From Cristatella mucedo (Eukaryota > Bryozoa > Phylactolaemata > Cristatellidae), in NCBI GenBank assembly GCA_009760855.2, contig WPIO01000053.1, forward strand, positions 2,789,501 through 2,853,500: a stretch of DNA of 64,000 nt, written 5' to 3'. Both the position numbers and the translations under genes were made by a program. Below, piece after piece: positions 48,051-58,860 of this stretch. The notes beneath the pieces are model-generated. The model was given only the letters and a program-made list of their open reading frames with translations, was not told the origin of the DNA and made no database searches. How positions within the stretch are numbered: position 1 is the stretch's first letter; each line of letters opens with the position of its first letter.

Positions 48051-48467
48051 TCAAGCATCATCCTTATCGCCTTTCCTTCTCGCCTTCCCGCTGCTTCCGG
48101 TCTCGCTTGAACCGGGGCCGGATGGAAGTCGACACCCGTCCCCAATGAATTGCTGTTGATGGCATACGAGACATACCGTCTCTCTGGTGAGGTCGGCCAC
48201 GCTGTTCAACTTTTGTGCCGGGATGTCCAGTCGTGCTGCCATTGCGTCATATCCACTCGTCTGGCTGCAGCTCCAGGCATCTCTTGAATCGGGACCGGGT
48301 GTTGGTCTAAATGCATCCCATACGGCGGTTCCGGTGTACTGTCGATGGCAGCACACGTTCGACGCTACCTTTCGACCACAGCAGGGTCGCATTTTCCGGC
48401 TCAGGCCACGGGACGTCCTGGCGTATCGCCGTAGTTTCCCACCCTTCTGTAGGTATAGTAAAGTCAT
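48051..48467 (-). other. Longest open frame of X copy 2, unrecognised
   Basis: 138 codons. It includes ASNVCCHRQYTGTAVWDAF, ARLDIPAQKLNSVADL, VCLVCHQQQFIGDG and a charged end GKARRKGDKDDA. It aligns with the frames at 37504-37815 and 1479-1784. Cys pairs are present, but they do not form a recognised finger pattern. No function assigned. Confidence 0.3.
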
Positions 48468-49156
48468 CCTGCGAAAGTAAAACGCCTTACACTAGCTGAC
48501 ACAAAATCATTCGGCGAGCGCAGCTGGTCAGTTGGTTCGGGCCGAAACGCATCAGCCGCCATACCTCGCCGTCGCCGGCCGTAGACCGAGACCTATTGCT
48601 GGCTACTGAATCTGCAGCGATTGAAAATAAATTACTAGTGCAGCACCGTGCAAGCGGGGACGATTGCTATAAGAATAAGCGGGAGTCGCAGGCGACGCAC
48701 CTTCCGACATTGCTGGCGTTCCTCTTGATCAGGCTGTATGACGTAGGCAGCGGAAATGGCGAGCCGCATTGTGGCAGGTAGCGACCAATGGGAAGATGGC
48801 GAAAGGAGTCCTCTGACCTTCCTCTGGACCGAGATTGCGAGAGCGAGTCCCGGGAAGTAATCGCAGCAGCGCTCAGCAAGACCCCACTAGTTTGGGTATC
48901 GGCAAAGGCGTTCGGAGAAGTGAGGCTAGCAATACTCCCAAAAATAGCGACACACGGCTCGCTGTATTCTGCAAGCTGCACTGTAAAAACAGCCTACTAG
49001 AAAGCAAAAAAATATAGCCTGTGCACTACGGTTGGTAGACCGGCACAGGTACGACAGGCGACTCGCAAACAGGCTTCCAGCAGTTCGTGCAAAGCACTAT
49101 CACTCACCGACAGGCAGACAGCGACCTGAAGACAGAGACTGTGGTGGAGACCCTGC

Positions 49157-49167
49157 CTTATATAAAG
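49157..49167 (-). promoter_or_regulatory. TATA-box-like sequence of X copy 2
   Basis: CTTTATATAAGG on the minus strand, about 25-30 bp before GTCTCTGTCTTCAGG. Equivalent positions in X copy 1 (CTACATAAGG) and Q' (TTACATAAGG, 63,990) have lost the perfect TATA. Transcription start and transcript are unproven. Confidence 0.35.
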
Positions 49168-49344
49168 GCCTGGTCGTAAATCATAAGTAAAATCCTTCAT
49201 AAACCGATTCATGTATGACTCAGAAGCCGTGGCCTAGCGCAGCTATCTCAAACCGTTACTTTCAGTCAACTTTATTTAGCTGTGGGGCTCGTAGTTTATA
49301 CTCGCTGAGCTTTGCACTGGAACAAAGGGTTAAGTTCAGGCAGC

Positions 49345-49470
49345 CTGCTACGCTACACGCTTGGCCAACGTACTACTGAGAGCTGAACGAGTGGCTCGAA
49401 TCCCGCACGGTTTGCTTAGATGTGAAGCACAGCGCTGCACTGTACCGAAGGGCTGTTGACTTCGGGTCTT
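49345..49470 (+). mobile_element. Possible second tRNA-like SINE
   Basis: TTGGCCAACGTACTACTGAG resembles an A box region and GGCTCGAATCCC (49,390-49,401) is close to the B-box consensus GGTTCGANTCC. The Q' copy (about 63,700-63,810, -) keeps GGACTCGAATCAC. Evidence is limited to these boxes. Confidence 0.4.
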
Positions 49471-49709
49471 CCTGAGTAGCTGAGAAGGCTTTACACGCCC
49501 CTTGAGCTTCAGCAATATCTGCGATCCCTGAAGCAACCAAGGTCAGATAATTCTTTGGTTTCATTCCAGCGTCACGTGCATAAGAAAAGAGGATTCTGCA
49601 GCTGGAACCAGTGCAGAGGGAACAGAGGTACCGTTGCTAGTCCTGAGGCTGTGCCCACCGGATGGTGTACATTTGTAGGAGAGCCTTATAGAGTTTCGGT
49701 GTCCAGCAG

Positions 49710-49792
49710 ATCTGAAGCGACCAGGAACAGATTGAGTTCTCTGAGGGCGCTTTATCAAGTGTATTACAATTATTGTTATTATCATTGTTGAT
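49710..49792 (+). mobile_element. LINE-tail-bearing short element (in Q)
   Basis: AGCGACCAGGAACAGATTGAG, then TTCTCTGAGGGCGCTTTATCAAGTGTATTAC and (ATT)-like sequence. No LINE coding sequence precedes it. The Q' counterpart is at 62,826-62,915 (-). Confidence 0.75.
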
Positions 49793-49894
49793 TGGCTTTG
49801 AGCTTGGGAGATGCGTGGCGGACAGTTTAACGGGCTCCTGGCTCAGCTAGGCGTGAGAGCAGAGCCAACAGCAGCTTGTTAAGCAGCATAAGCC

Positions 49895-50118
49895 GCTCTC
49901 AATCCAGTGCCCCTCCTACCGGTTCAATCACAGATTTGGAAACAGGTTGCGGCAGGCCAGCTGAACTCCTTTATGGAAACTTCACGCCGAGCAAGTAAGT
50001 TCCAGTCTGGGTTTAGAGCGAATCACTCAACCGAGTCATCGTTGTTTCGGATGTATTTAAGTTTTCGTGCTAGAGCCCACGCGTCGCTGCACACGGACGA
50101 AATGGGGGAACTGCTTTA
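49895..50118 (+). mobile_element. LINE RT N-terminal fragment (in Q)
   Basis: Decodes PLLPVQSQIWKQVAAGQLNSFMETS and SKFQSGFRANHSTESSLFRM, the conserved segment before RT motif A. It meets the next fragment tail to tail. Confidence 0.8.
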
Positions 50119-50870
50119 ATTAAAGCTTAATAAATGTAGCGAATGAGACGCTGACGACAGTAAAGCCCATCTGCAGAGTCTAGCACCTGCTGGAAGCACT
50201 TGATAGCATAGGACGGGTAACCTGCTAGCAGTACGTTCCATAAGTTGAGACGGGATGTCACCAAGGCAGTTTAGCAGCTTAGACATTGTATCTCTATCTA
50301 AAATTTCCCACATTTGTACACTATTCAATAGTCGAGATTGGGTAGAATTGATTGAGGAGCTGATGCGGTCGTCAACTGAAAGGTCACTTGGGAAGCCGAC
50401 ACCTGTATTTCGTGAAGGTACTACTGGAGATATGATGGGGAGCCTATTTCAGCCATAAACCTTTCTAATTTCCGAGTCACACTTGGTTTAACTAGTACTA
50501 GTAAGTTACTTCATCGTCAATCAATTTATAAGTTGTTGCTGCCATCGTTATGTAAATATCAACAAATCATGCAGCTCAAGTGAAGAGTAAACCTGGTGTG
50601 CTGGTGGGCTCTGATTGGTCAAGTATAGGTACAGCAGTGTGTCATCTGCATAAAAATCGAAGCCTAGATTATGGATAGCAATTACATCAGCAAGTGGAAG
50701 GGTGCGATCATAGCGTCACACGAAGCGGACGAAGCACAAAGCCCAGATATAGCCCATACATAGATACACTGCGATAGCTCTTCGGATGACCTTCGCCTAC
50801 TGACGTCAGTACTCGGATTCTCGCACTGAGCAAAAGTCCGAACCATTACAGGGCTGTGCCAGCGATTCCC
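50119..50870 (-). mobile_element. LINE RT/C-terminal fragment, opposite orientation (in Q)
   Basis: On the minus strand, pieces equivalent to SARNLAV...LD..ISS, a 'SL..R' segment, and LMERTASRLPVLCYQVLPAG match the 62.0-62.49-kb fragment. Heavily mutated and broken by indels. Confidence 0.65.
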
Positions 50871-51044
50871 GCGCGGCATTACAGGCGCTCGACAGGAACT
50901 TGGTTAGGAACAGTATCAAGCCACTATTGCAAACACCACCGTCGAACGATCAGGCACAACAAGCAGAGAGACTTTACTCAAGTCTATATTTCTGCAAAGA
51001 CTCGTCATCCAACAAAATCAATCCTTCCTCTGCTGAGTGACCTG

Positions 51045-51430
51045 AGTTGATGTAGTCGTCTAACGAAAGGTCACTTTGCAACATGACACCTAGATTTCGC
51101 GAACATTCAACGGGAGATATGCTGGCAAAGCCGATTGTGAAGAGTTAGCCTTACTATTTTGAATCACACTCGGTTTGCCGATAACTAGTAGGTTAGTTTT
51201 GTCATGGTTCAATTTAGGAAAATATGCTTCCATCCATGTGCAGATGTCATAAATATGTGCTGTAAGAGAGTTGAGACAATTTGACGTGCTGGAGGGCTTG
51301 CAGGAATCAAAACAAAGTTGTAACTGAGAGTCATTCGCGTAGAAGCGAATACCTTAACTGTGCTTGGCACATATCGCAGGCAATAGGACGAGTGTAAACT
51401 GTGAAAAGAACTGGATCAAGCATGGGCCAG
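51045..51430 (-). mobile_element. LINE RT fragment with motif C region
   Basis: On the minus strand: LDPVLFTVYTRPIA, then a degraded FYADD-like segment (FASTRM in one frame), LCFD-like, TWMEAYFPKLNHDKTNLLVIGKPSVI across frames. No 3' tail. Confidence 0.75.
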
Positions 51431-51489
51431 TCAAGCCTGTGGCGAGAGACACTCGCTTACTCCTACAAAAATTAGTCCTAGCTGATTTA

Positions 51490-51640
51490 ACAGCCTCTCT
51501 TGTATAGCGACAGAGAGCCTTTACTGCTATCACCAGCGGCAACCAAGAATCACCCACCACAGGATTCTAAATCACGTCTTCGGGACAGAGGTCATGGTAA
51601 GCAACCTCCTTACTTAGCATGCCAAAACTGCCCGCAAAAA
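51490..51640 (-). mobile_element. tRNA-derived SINE copy
   Basis: On the minus strand: TGGCATGCTAAGTAAGG (near A box), TTTAGAATCCTGTGGTGGGTG (B box mutated) and the shared end GGCTCTCTGTCGCTATACAAGAGAGGC. Confidence 0.65.
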
Positions 51641-51660
51641 ATACTAGCTGATATAGCATA

Positions 51661-51944
51661 GCAATAATAAAATAATAATAATAATAATAATAATGCACTT
51701 GATAAAGCTCCCTCAGAGAACTCAATCTCTTTCTGTGCGCTTTACATTTGCGGCAAAGGGAACCGCGATTGAATGCTGAGTAATATCATGCTTGATAAAC
51801 AACATGAATAAGGTATTATAATAATAGTATAATCATATAAATGAATAGGATAATAATATGAATAAGAAAACAATATGAATAAGATATTAAGTTAATAATA
51901 TTAATATGAATAAAATAATAATATTAATGAATAAGATAATACAA
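51661..51944 (-). mobile_element. LINE-1fam tail and short 3' UTR with AT-rich extension
   Basis: (ATT)n, the tail motif, and 3' UTR to about 51,820 in reverse complement, followed by AATAAT/ATATGAATAAG low-complexity sequence up to the R4 copy. Confidence 0.8.
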
Positions 51945-52777
51945 TAGAGTCGAAACGGAGCGGGCGAGGTCGCTTGCAACCAGGAGCCACCCCGCCTGGT
52001 ACCGCGAAGCTGCCAAGTAGCCTCATGCACGCTGGTGAGATTTCGACCCGTTAGTCAATGATACGAGAGTCCTTTACGCGGCAACCTGAAGTCGTGCACC
52101 AGCATGGCGATTGCAAAGACGTCCGACCGCCCGAAAGCAATTGCGACGCGTGCGGTGCTTTCCAGCGGCAAAAGCGAGCTTCATTTTCTTATTCCACCAC
52201 CGTGCCTCTCGTCTCAGCAGACCGCGACGCAGGCTGACAGCCCTCGAGGCAGAAGCGGCTGTCTTCCCTCCAAGTTACCAGCAACGTTTTAACGCTCAAG
52301 GAGCAGGTGTGTTTAGTCGCGCTCAGCTCGCGGAAGGCTGCTTCATAAATGAAGAAGGTTTGGGGTTGGCCTTCGGGGTTCGCTTGTTACGTGGGTCTCA
52401 TTGACGCTGCCAGCAATCGATGAAGCTCGAGTGGTAGCGAGAAGCAGCTATTACGATTCTTCGCTGTTATACCTAGCGCACCTCAAACTTGGACCACCCA
52501 CCGTCGCCCGCCACATTCTTAGCAGCCCTTGCGTAGCGTTAGTGCGTCATGTCAGCGGCTAATTGACCGCTAATAGGAAAGGCAGGCAGATGCCAATTGG
52601 AGCGACGGTAGATAAACTAATCTTCAGGCTGTGCTCATTCGACTTCAGACTTAAATTCTTCTTACTATTATCTTTTTTGATGCAAAAAGCTTCTGCGATA
52701 CACCAATGCGGCCAAAACTCAATGTCAATTCAACCGCCGACGCATATTAAGGAACTCTCGCAGAAAGGTAAGATTAC
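51945..52777 (+). repeat. R4 repeat, right copy
   Basis: Direct repeat of 36,449-37,260. It also continues past the point where X sits in the left copy (CTTCTGCGATACACCAATGCGGCC at 52,690), so it represents the arrangement without X. Ends near AAAGGTAAGATTACAC. Confidence 0.85.
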
Positions 52778-53900
52778 ACGGACGGAGGCAGCAGATTCAA
52801 GCGATATAGTGAGTGACATAGGCAGTTCACCTGGAGCGTATTATTGACAGTCTCACGTAACCTTATTCGTCGCTGAAGGGTTCTGACGGACGAGTCTCCT
52901 GAACGGTGCGTCTAGTATATCTACCAAGACAGCCTGCAGAGTGTGACAGCCAGCTCGGTCAGCCGTCGCTCTTGCACCGAGTGCGCCTACGGAAATCTGC
53001 CTACCCTCTGGAGCGCATGCCACTCTCGAGTCAATTGCTTCCGGAGAGGCACAGCCGAGGCTGCGGTCAGCTGTTTCCGGCCAGGTGCCTCGGGAAGGCC
53101 CAGCGCCCCATTCATAGGTTGGCGCGCCTGAAGCGGGCAGGGCGTGTCCAGGCAAGTCCAGCGCTACTGAATAACTCGCCGCTCGCCTTTCGCGGACTCG
53201 AGATCGCAGGCTCCAGCCCTGCGGTGCATGTGAAGCGCCCGGATAACGACGGCGTTCTTAAGCGACACTGCAAGCGAATTATATAATCACTGCGGGACTG
53301 GCACGTGTGAAGTCTTACTGTGGATCGAAAGTAAACTAAAGTCTTGCAACGTCGTTTGGCAGCGGAAGCGGAGGACGAAAGAGGCTCGCTCAAGCTGATG
53401 GCGCGATTCTGGTTCTGACCCTTTCGACTCTGCATTCACGAGCACAGCCATTTCTTGTCGTAAACCATCTGAATTCGAGTCTGCAGCGGCTAAGCAAAAT
53501 AAGACGCCTGAGTATCGGAGATAACGTTCCTCTTCACTTCTGCGTGTTTGGGGTGTGGACAGCTTCCATATTTTGCTCGCTCAGAGCCGACATCGCTAGT
53601 TTTCTAGCAGTTTTATGCGTCGGCGACGGAAGCGCCTGGATGCAGCAAAGTGCTCCCTTCGCGGCTCATTCCTTGACGTTTATTGTTTTCAGCCAGCTGC
53701 AGTCGTCGTCTCTTGCGCTTATTATCTGCTATCTATTATTATTATCTTATTATCCGACTAGTTTAATTTCAGTTCGCGGCAGTAGGTGCCACGCTGGCTG
53801 TGCCCGGGGCTGAAGGCGCTTTCCCCCGGATGATTGCTGTAATGGCTCTTATGTCACTATATAAAAAGAGGCTGCTTAAGGAGCTAGGATTTGTTTATTT
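52778..53900. other. GC-rich spacer, nothing firmly recognised
   Basis: Frames 52853-53155 (-), 52906-53286 (+) and 53112-53435 (-) overlap one another and show no domain. The segment near 53,190-53,235 (CGCGGACTCGAGATCGCAGGC) resembles the B-box side of a tRNA-derived repeat, but weakly. CTATATAAAAAG at about 53,857 is TATA-like without an associated gene. Confidence 0.4.
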
Positions 53901-53919
53901 TTATTTAGTAGGAAGCACA

Positions 53920-54084
53920 TCCTTTTTGATCACGAGATCTAGATGTTGCCACCGACGTGGGTGGTATGATTAACGTGTTGGACCTCACCGAAATTCTTCA
54001 GGCAGTCAATTAATATAGCGGACCAGGCTGTGGCTACGGTTGTTAACGTAAATATTGAAGTCTCCTACAATCAGTAACGGCCTG
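53920..54084 (-). pseudogene. LINE endonuclease (APE-type) C-terminal fragment
   Basis: On the minus strand: RPLLIVGDFNIYVNN (the GDFN motif of AP-endonuclease-like domains), then EFR/FGEVQHVNHTTHVGG and LVIKKDV across a frameshift, equivalent to the family pattern FGL.QHV..PTH..GH.LDLV. It is the only endonuclease piece I found, and shows that the LINE is of the APE-endonuclease class. It lies immediately after the RT start of the neighbouring copy, i.e. in the wrong order. Confidence 0.75.
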
Positions 54085-55080
54085 TATCCCAAACTAGTGC
54101 TGATTCTTTGGAGTGATTAGCTTTAAAACCAGATTGGAACTTAATAGCAAGGTTTGAGGTTGCTATATATGAGTTCAATTGGTCGGCCGCGAATCGTTCC
54201 AGGTTTTTTTTTGGAAGGGTACAACGGAGACTGGGCGGAAGTTCTCTTGGTCTAGTGTTGCCATTTGTGAAAATAACCCGACAACAGCGCTTGGAAAGGT
54301 GCTGGGGCATGACCTGAGGCTAGTGACATATTTCATGTTATCAATGCATGGTTGAAGCAGATCTATGCATCGTTTGAGCGGGAAAGTGTGGATAGGGTCT
54401 CGAGAATTAGTTGTCTTCTTTGATTAATATATGAACTTAAGGCGAGGTCACTAGTGGCCTACATGAACGCGGACATTAAAGTACTGCATTGAATAGAGGG
54501 ACAGGTTTCCAGGGAGAATGCTGCCACCCTAGAGGTGCACTCCCTGATCATTTCTCACTTCTTGAAAAAGAAGCTAGCGAAGCGATCTGCTAGATTATCA
54601 CATGGATCACTAGGTAAGGAGCTAACATGGGAGCAGTTAGGTACATGATTGATCGAAGAAACCAGCATTTGTGGAGTGTGCCTCTTCGATTCAACGTTGT
54701 TTTATCAGAATGAGACTTGGCCGTTGCTAGAATCGAATCTTGCGAGCCGCAGTAGTCTTCATATGCTTGTCTTGGATTGTCAGTTCTGTTCTTGTGCGTG
54801 CTCTTTTAAGCTTGCACTTAGTAGAACTTGCTAGTTTATTGTGTGCAGTAGACCGCAGGCCGTCTGGAGAGTGTACAAAGTGCACATGGTGAGAGGTGCA
54901 AGCTAGTCAAGCTTGTCAGCTAGTGTTGTGAGTCTTGAAGTGCAGCGACTCATACGCGATTGTAGATGTGGAGGAGGGCACACGACAATACGTCGCTGCC
55001 TTAAAACTGTATTAAAGCCCGTACGATTTATTAAGAACCATTAACCTTATGTCGCACGAGTTCACTCATCATACGATAAA
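54085..55080 (-). mobile_element. Old LINE-1fam copy: linker and RT start (in P2)
   Basis: Counterpart of 43.8-44.84 kb. The minus strand decodes LERFAADQLNSYIATSNLAIKFQSGFKANHSKESALVWDTG near 54.1-54.3 kb and the SLPSDPCDNLADRFASFF-type linker near 54.6 kb. The antisense frame 54649-54834 is open in both arms but is a shadow. Confidence 0.85.
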
Positions 55081-55509
55081 GCGCTTGAGCAGCTGAGGAG
55101 GCCAACCTGCTCTCACGGCCATTCAAGAGAACCTCGTGAAGACGAGACCGCAAAAAAATCAGAGCTTATCACTACAACGATATCGCATAGCACAACTGAT
55201 CATTTCCCACGAAACTTGACTGGTTAAAGTGGCTAGAAAGAGCTAAATTTATCTAAGGGCACCATGCAAATGCACAATTAGTATTACAATAAGCCCCGAC
55301 TTACGAAATTGTAGTTGAAAAAACCTTGGAAGTCAAGTTTTTGTTGAGTGAATCATAGGATATGTGGCTAATTTATTGCTGTGCTATTCGTAGGGTTGAA
55401 TACTTCGAGCTGTCGTGAGGCTGCCCGCCTGTCTGTGGGGGTCACCTGCGTAACCGATCATACCCACTCCCATACGATGACGATCAGTACAACCTGCAGG
55501 AGAAACCGA

Positions 55510-56012
55510 GAGCTTCGAGCTTTGTATAAACCTCAAATTCTATTGCGTATCACTTTGCAGCAAATGTAAAGCGCCTAGAAAGAGATTAAGTTCTCTGAGG
55601 GCGCTTTATCAAGTGCAATATTATTATTATTATATTATTATCCTTTGGAGACCGTGCATCAACTTCATATGCTCACAAAGCCTGAAACTCCCTCCCGACT
55701 TGCGTCAGAACATCCCCTGACTTGACCACATTTAAAAAGAACTTAAGAACACACCTATTTAGGACAGCGTTTTGATGGTCCCTGTGATTAGTCCTTCATG
55801 TGCTTATGCGTCCTGACACTGTGCACGCTGCCACTAACCACATGTACATGCTGACTCTGTGCACGTCACCCTAAATATGCTATTCATGCTGTTTATCGAG
55901 CATGATATTACTCACCATTCAGTCGCGTTTCCCTTTGCAGCTTATGTGAAGCGCCTAGAAAGAGATTGAATGTTCTGAGGGAGCTTTATCAAGTGCATTA
56001 TTATTACTACTG
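55510..56012 (+). mobile_element. LINE-1fam 3' fragment in P2
   Basis: The coding end (SYAHKA, LP..CVRTSPDLTTFKKNL in one frame, 55.65-55.75 kb), 3' UTR and tail CTTATGTGAAGCGCCTAGAAAGAGATTGAATG with (ATT)n near 56,005. The P1 counterpart is 43,010-43,390. Confidence 0.9.
55539..55640 (+). mobile_element. About 100-bp LINE-tail insertion specific to P2
   Basis: TATTGCGTATCACTTTGCAG, then AAATGTAAAGCGCCTAGAAAG and (ATT)n, splits the P2 LINE between CCTCAAAT and CCTTTGGAGACC. P1 is uninterrupted there (GGTCTCCAAAGGATTTGAGG, 43,358-43,377). Confidence 0.9.
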
Positions 56013-56332
56013 TTTGCATGGAGTCTAATCTGCAGCCCCCGTGTTGGTTCTCTGACAACACCATGGACTGATCTGCAGATCTGGTGCCATGTTGTTTCTC
56101 ATAAATAACGGTTCGGACCCTAATCTTATTTCGCGGGTCTGTAAGGTAGTCATCCTGCCTGTGGGGTCAGCTGCTAATGTTGGCTGTTATTGCGACATGA
56201 CAATCTCGTTTTGTGAGTAGCTAGATGTGTAGGTTTGAATTTTTAGCGGCTCAGCTCGGCCAATCATTCAAATTAGTTTGCATTTACTTGTCTTACTGCT
56301 GGGCATGTGTGATCTTAAGATCACGGGGCCAT

Positions 56333-56662
56333 TTAGCCCGATGATATGCCTGTGGTTAGCTCCTTCGCTCTGGTTCGGCTACGACATGGCTTGGACGAAA
56401 GCCAGTACTGTTTCTCCGCTAATCCTTTCTCTCCTTCGCACCCCGACGTACGCTTCGCTATTGCTTTTGTCAGATACCATTGACTCAAATATCTAAAGAG
56501 TATTCGAAAATCATGATCGCCGGTCCACCGTAGGAACAAGCGACCGAGTTTTTCAAGCACACTTTGCTCATCCTGATGTATATTTGTCCTAATAGAGAAA
56601 TCGAGTGAAGGTAAACACATATATTTAATGCATGCTGCTGCCGCATTCGCGTCTGGTAGCAC
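56333..56662 (-). other. P2 counterpart of the unrecognised P frame
   Basis: 109 codons, sharing SVLEKLGRL, DRDFRILF-like DHDFRILF, KAIAKRTSGC and the last 30 residues with 42356-42676. The N-termini differ. No domain recognised. Confidence 0.25.
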
Positions 56663-57783
56663 GTGCTACCTCGTTTTACGGGTGCTTGTCCGAAGCGACT
56701 GATGCGAGTACGCCACACGCCTCTTAGGAAGCATCTGCCCTTCACAACGGAACGGAAGCCACGGAGGAATCAAATACGTCTTCATTTATATGCACTCCAT
56801 ACAACTACGATGTCTAAAAGCGTGATGTGTTTATCGGGCATTCTGTTTTACGGCCAACTCGAAGCTAGTACGAAGCTCACGACAATCTGGGCGGGAGATT
56901 TCCATTGTCCCAGGTCTGCAGGCTGCGAGCACCTATCACCTGCAGTCTCTAAACGAAAGACTGAGACGGCAAATGCGTCGCTGTACTATCCTTGCGAATT
57001 GCGTTTAGGGCTGAGAGAAGACAACTCTGCCGCAGCTCGGCATGTGTATTTTAAAGCAGCCGCGAGGGGCTTGAGAGGTGAGTAGTTCCAGAGGTGATGG
57101 TTTCGAGAGATCTGGAGGCTAAAACAGGACAAGGCGACAGCTCCGGCTTGTTTCTGAATTCGGACTCTTAGCGACCACAGCCCGCCCCTGGCAATGGCGG
57201 GGGGGGGGGGGAGCGACCGCATGCGTGAACCATTTTTTGTAATTTTAATTTTGCGGAAAGATTTTTAATGGTTCATCAGAGAGAACGAGATTTTATCGGT
57301 CTTTCGAAAACATCAAATAATAGCAATGATAACGATAATAAAGTAATTGCCGAGATCCCGCAGTGAACCTAGCTTATGGGATACAGCTTCACAACGTCCA
57401 GTAGCCGCAGCTTTTTGGACAGTAATATTTTTAAATAATAAATAATTGAAGAAACTACTGTAATTTTGAAGGACTTGCAGATCGCTTGCAGCCTAGTGGC
57501 TGTTGGGCAGGAAGCGTCATTTCCTCAGCCCAGGCAGCGTCAGCTCGCACCAAGTGGATCACTATGATTTCACGGGTGGAAATAAATTGTTTAGGAAATA
57601 AAGACATCGCTAACAAGACTTTTTCGTGTAGAAAACCTGAGGCAGGGTTGAACGGAGCAGATCATTTCTCCCGCAGTGTCAGTAGTAGGATTTCTGCCGA
57701 TATTAAATCGATGGCTCATCTTTACACACGCCGACTTCTTCGACGGGAAAGACTTATTTGAATGAATTAAGTGCAAACCTGCT

Positions 57784-58578
57784 TCCCACAGTCAAATCTG
57801 CCTACTATCAGCTACATAACATTGCTAAAATTCGGGCTTGTTTAGATAAGGATACCGCGTCCAAGTTGGTCCATGCATTCGCGACATCCCGTCTCGACTT
57901 CTGAAACTCACTGCTTACTGGCCTACCAACATGTGCGATCAGGCGATTGCAGTTGGTGCAAAACCCCGCAGCTAGGCTTGTCTGTCGTGAGCATCGCAGT
58001 TGCATCATCACACTACTTCTCGCCGACCTGCACTGGCTACCAGTAAAGCAACGGATTGACTTCAAGGTTTTGTCACTCACTTTTAAGTCACTTCATTCTT
58101 TGTCTCTAGCCTATCTCTCATATCTACTCCCCCCCCCCAGGCCAAGCATCGTACCATCTGCTTTTCGAAATCCAACAGTCTACCAATACCTCGTACAAAC
58201 CTCAAATCCTTTGGAGATCGCGCATTTAGTTCGTATGCTCCCAAAGCCAGTAACTCCCTCCAGAGTTGCGTCAGAACATCCCCTGACTTGACCACATTAA
58301 AAAAGAACTTAGAAACACACCTATCTAGGACAGCATTTAGTGAGTCCCTGTGATTCGTCCTTGATGGCTTATGAGTGCTGACACTGTGCGTGCTGCCACT
58401 AACCACACTTGCATGCTGACACTGCGCATGTCACCCCTAGCCATGTTATTCATTTTGTTTGTTTATCAAGCATGATATTACTCACCATTGAATTGCATTT
58501 CTCTTTGTAGCAAATGTAAAGAACCTAGAAAGAGACTGAGTTCTCTGAGGGCGCTTTATCAAGTGCTTTATTATTATT
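57784..58578 (+). mobile_element. LINE-1fam copy (P2 allele of the shared insertion)
   Basis: A 5'-truncated LINE starting CAGTCAAATCTGCCTACTATC. The frame 57947-58291 encodes ARLVCREHRSC, LHWLPVKQRIDF, then a C-run near 58,127 shifts the frame. It has the tail and (ATT)n at 58,515-58,578. The junctions match those of P1. Confidence 0.92.
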
Positions 58579-58694
58579 ATACGGTCCGTCAGTGGAGATA
58601 TTTGGGCTGCATAATAAAGTAGTGTTCAAAAGAGAGTGGATAACATAACCGATTATTTCGAATGCAAAAACGGGGGCTGTGAGCAAAGCTTACT

Positions 58695-58860
58695 CGTAGG
58701 ATTACGGGCCGTTGTATTCGAGTAGGTGAAGCTCTCGCTTTTCACGACTGAGGTCGTGAGTTACAATCCTGCAGTGGGCGATCATTTATTGCCTAATGCA
58801 AGAAGAGATCGTTGTAGCCGTGAAAGCACTTCTGTCGCTATACGAATGAGGCTGATTAAT
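58695..58860 (+). mobile_element. tRNA-derived SINE copy (in P2)
   Basis: GTATTCGAGTAGGTGAAGCTC (eroded A box), GAGTTACAATCC (eroded B box), GGGCGATCATTTATTGCC and the shared end CTTCTGTCGCTATACGAATGAGG. Confidence 0.7.

Larger units (their letters stand above)
47806..49215 (-). repeat. X unit, copy 2 (most complete)
   Basis: Read on the minus strand: upstream ATGATTTACGACC, the TATA-like CTTTATATAAGG (49,157-49,167), a region with an MSEGASP start near 48.69 kb, GCTGATGCGTTTCGGCCCG, the satellite-like body (48.47-47.95 kb), and finally a diverged copy of the satellite's near-invariant block (TACTGCTATAAGCAAACGCGAAGCG, 47.83-47.93 kb). No terminal repeats were found. Confidence 0.8.
49330..51000. 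repeat. Q, segmental repeat with an inverted copy at 61.9-64 kb
   Basis: Q and Q' share, in inverted order, TGTAGCGTAGCAGGCTGCC, GCCTTTGAGCTTCAGCAATATCTGC-type sequence, the segment AGCTGGAACCAGTGCAGAGG, a LINE RT start (frames 49907-50119 and 62491-62859) and a further LINE fragment (50.12-50.46 and 62.09-62.49 kb). Homology also extends through the promoter end of X. Confidence 0.8.

Noticed and set aside
53112-53435. Protein-coding exon with the segment GLEPAISSPRK
   Set aside because: It overlaps an equally open frame on the other strand and this type of segment often comes from tRNA-like repeats; no domain support.
53855-53868. TATA box (CTATATAAAAAG) of a gene
   Set aside because: No coding sequence or conserved downstream feature follows; the motif alone is weak.
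54649-54834. Cys-rich 61-codon frame, also at 44074-44259 (-)
   Set aside because: It is antisense to the LINE linker region; conservation follows from the P1/P2 duplication.
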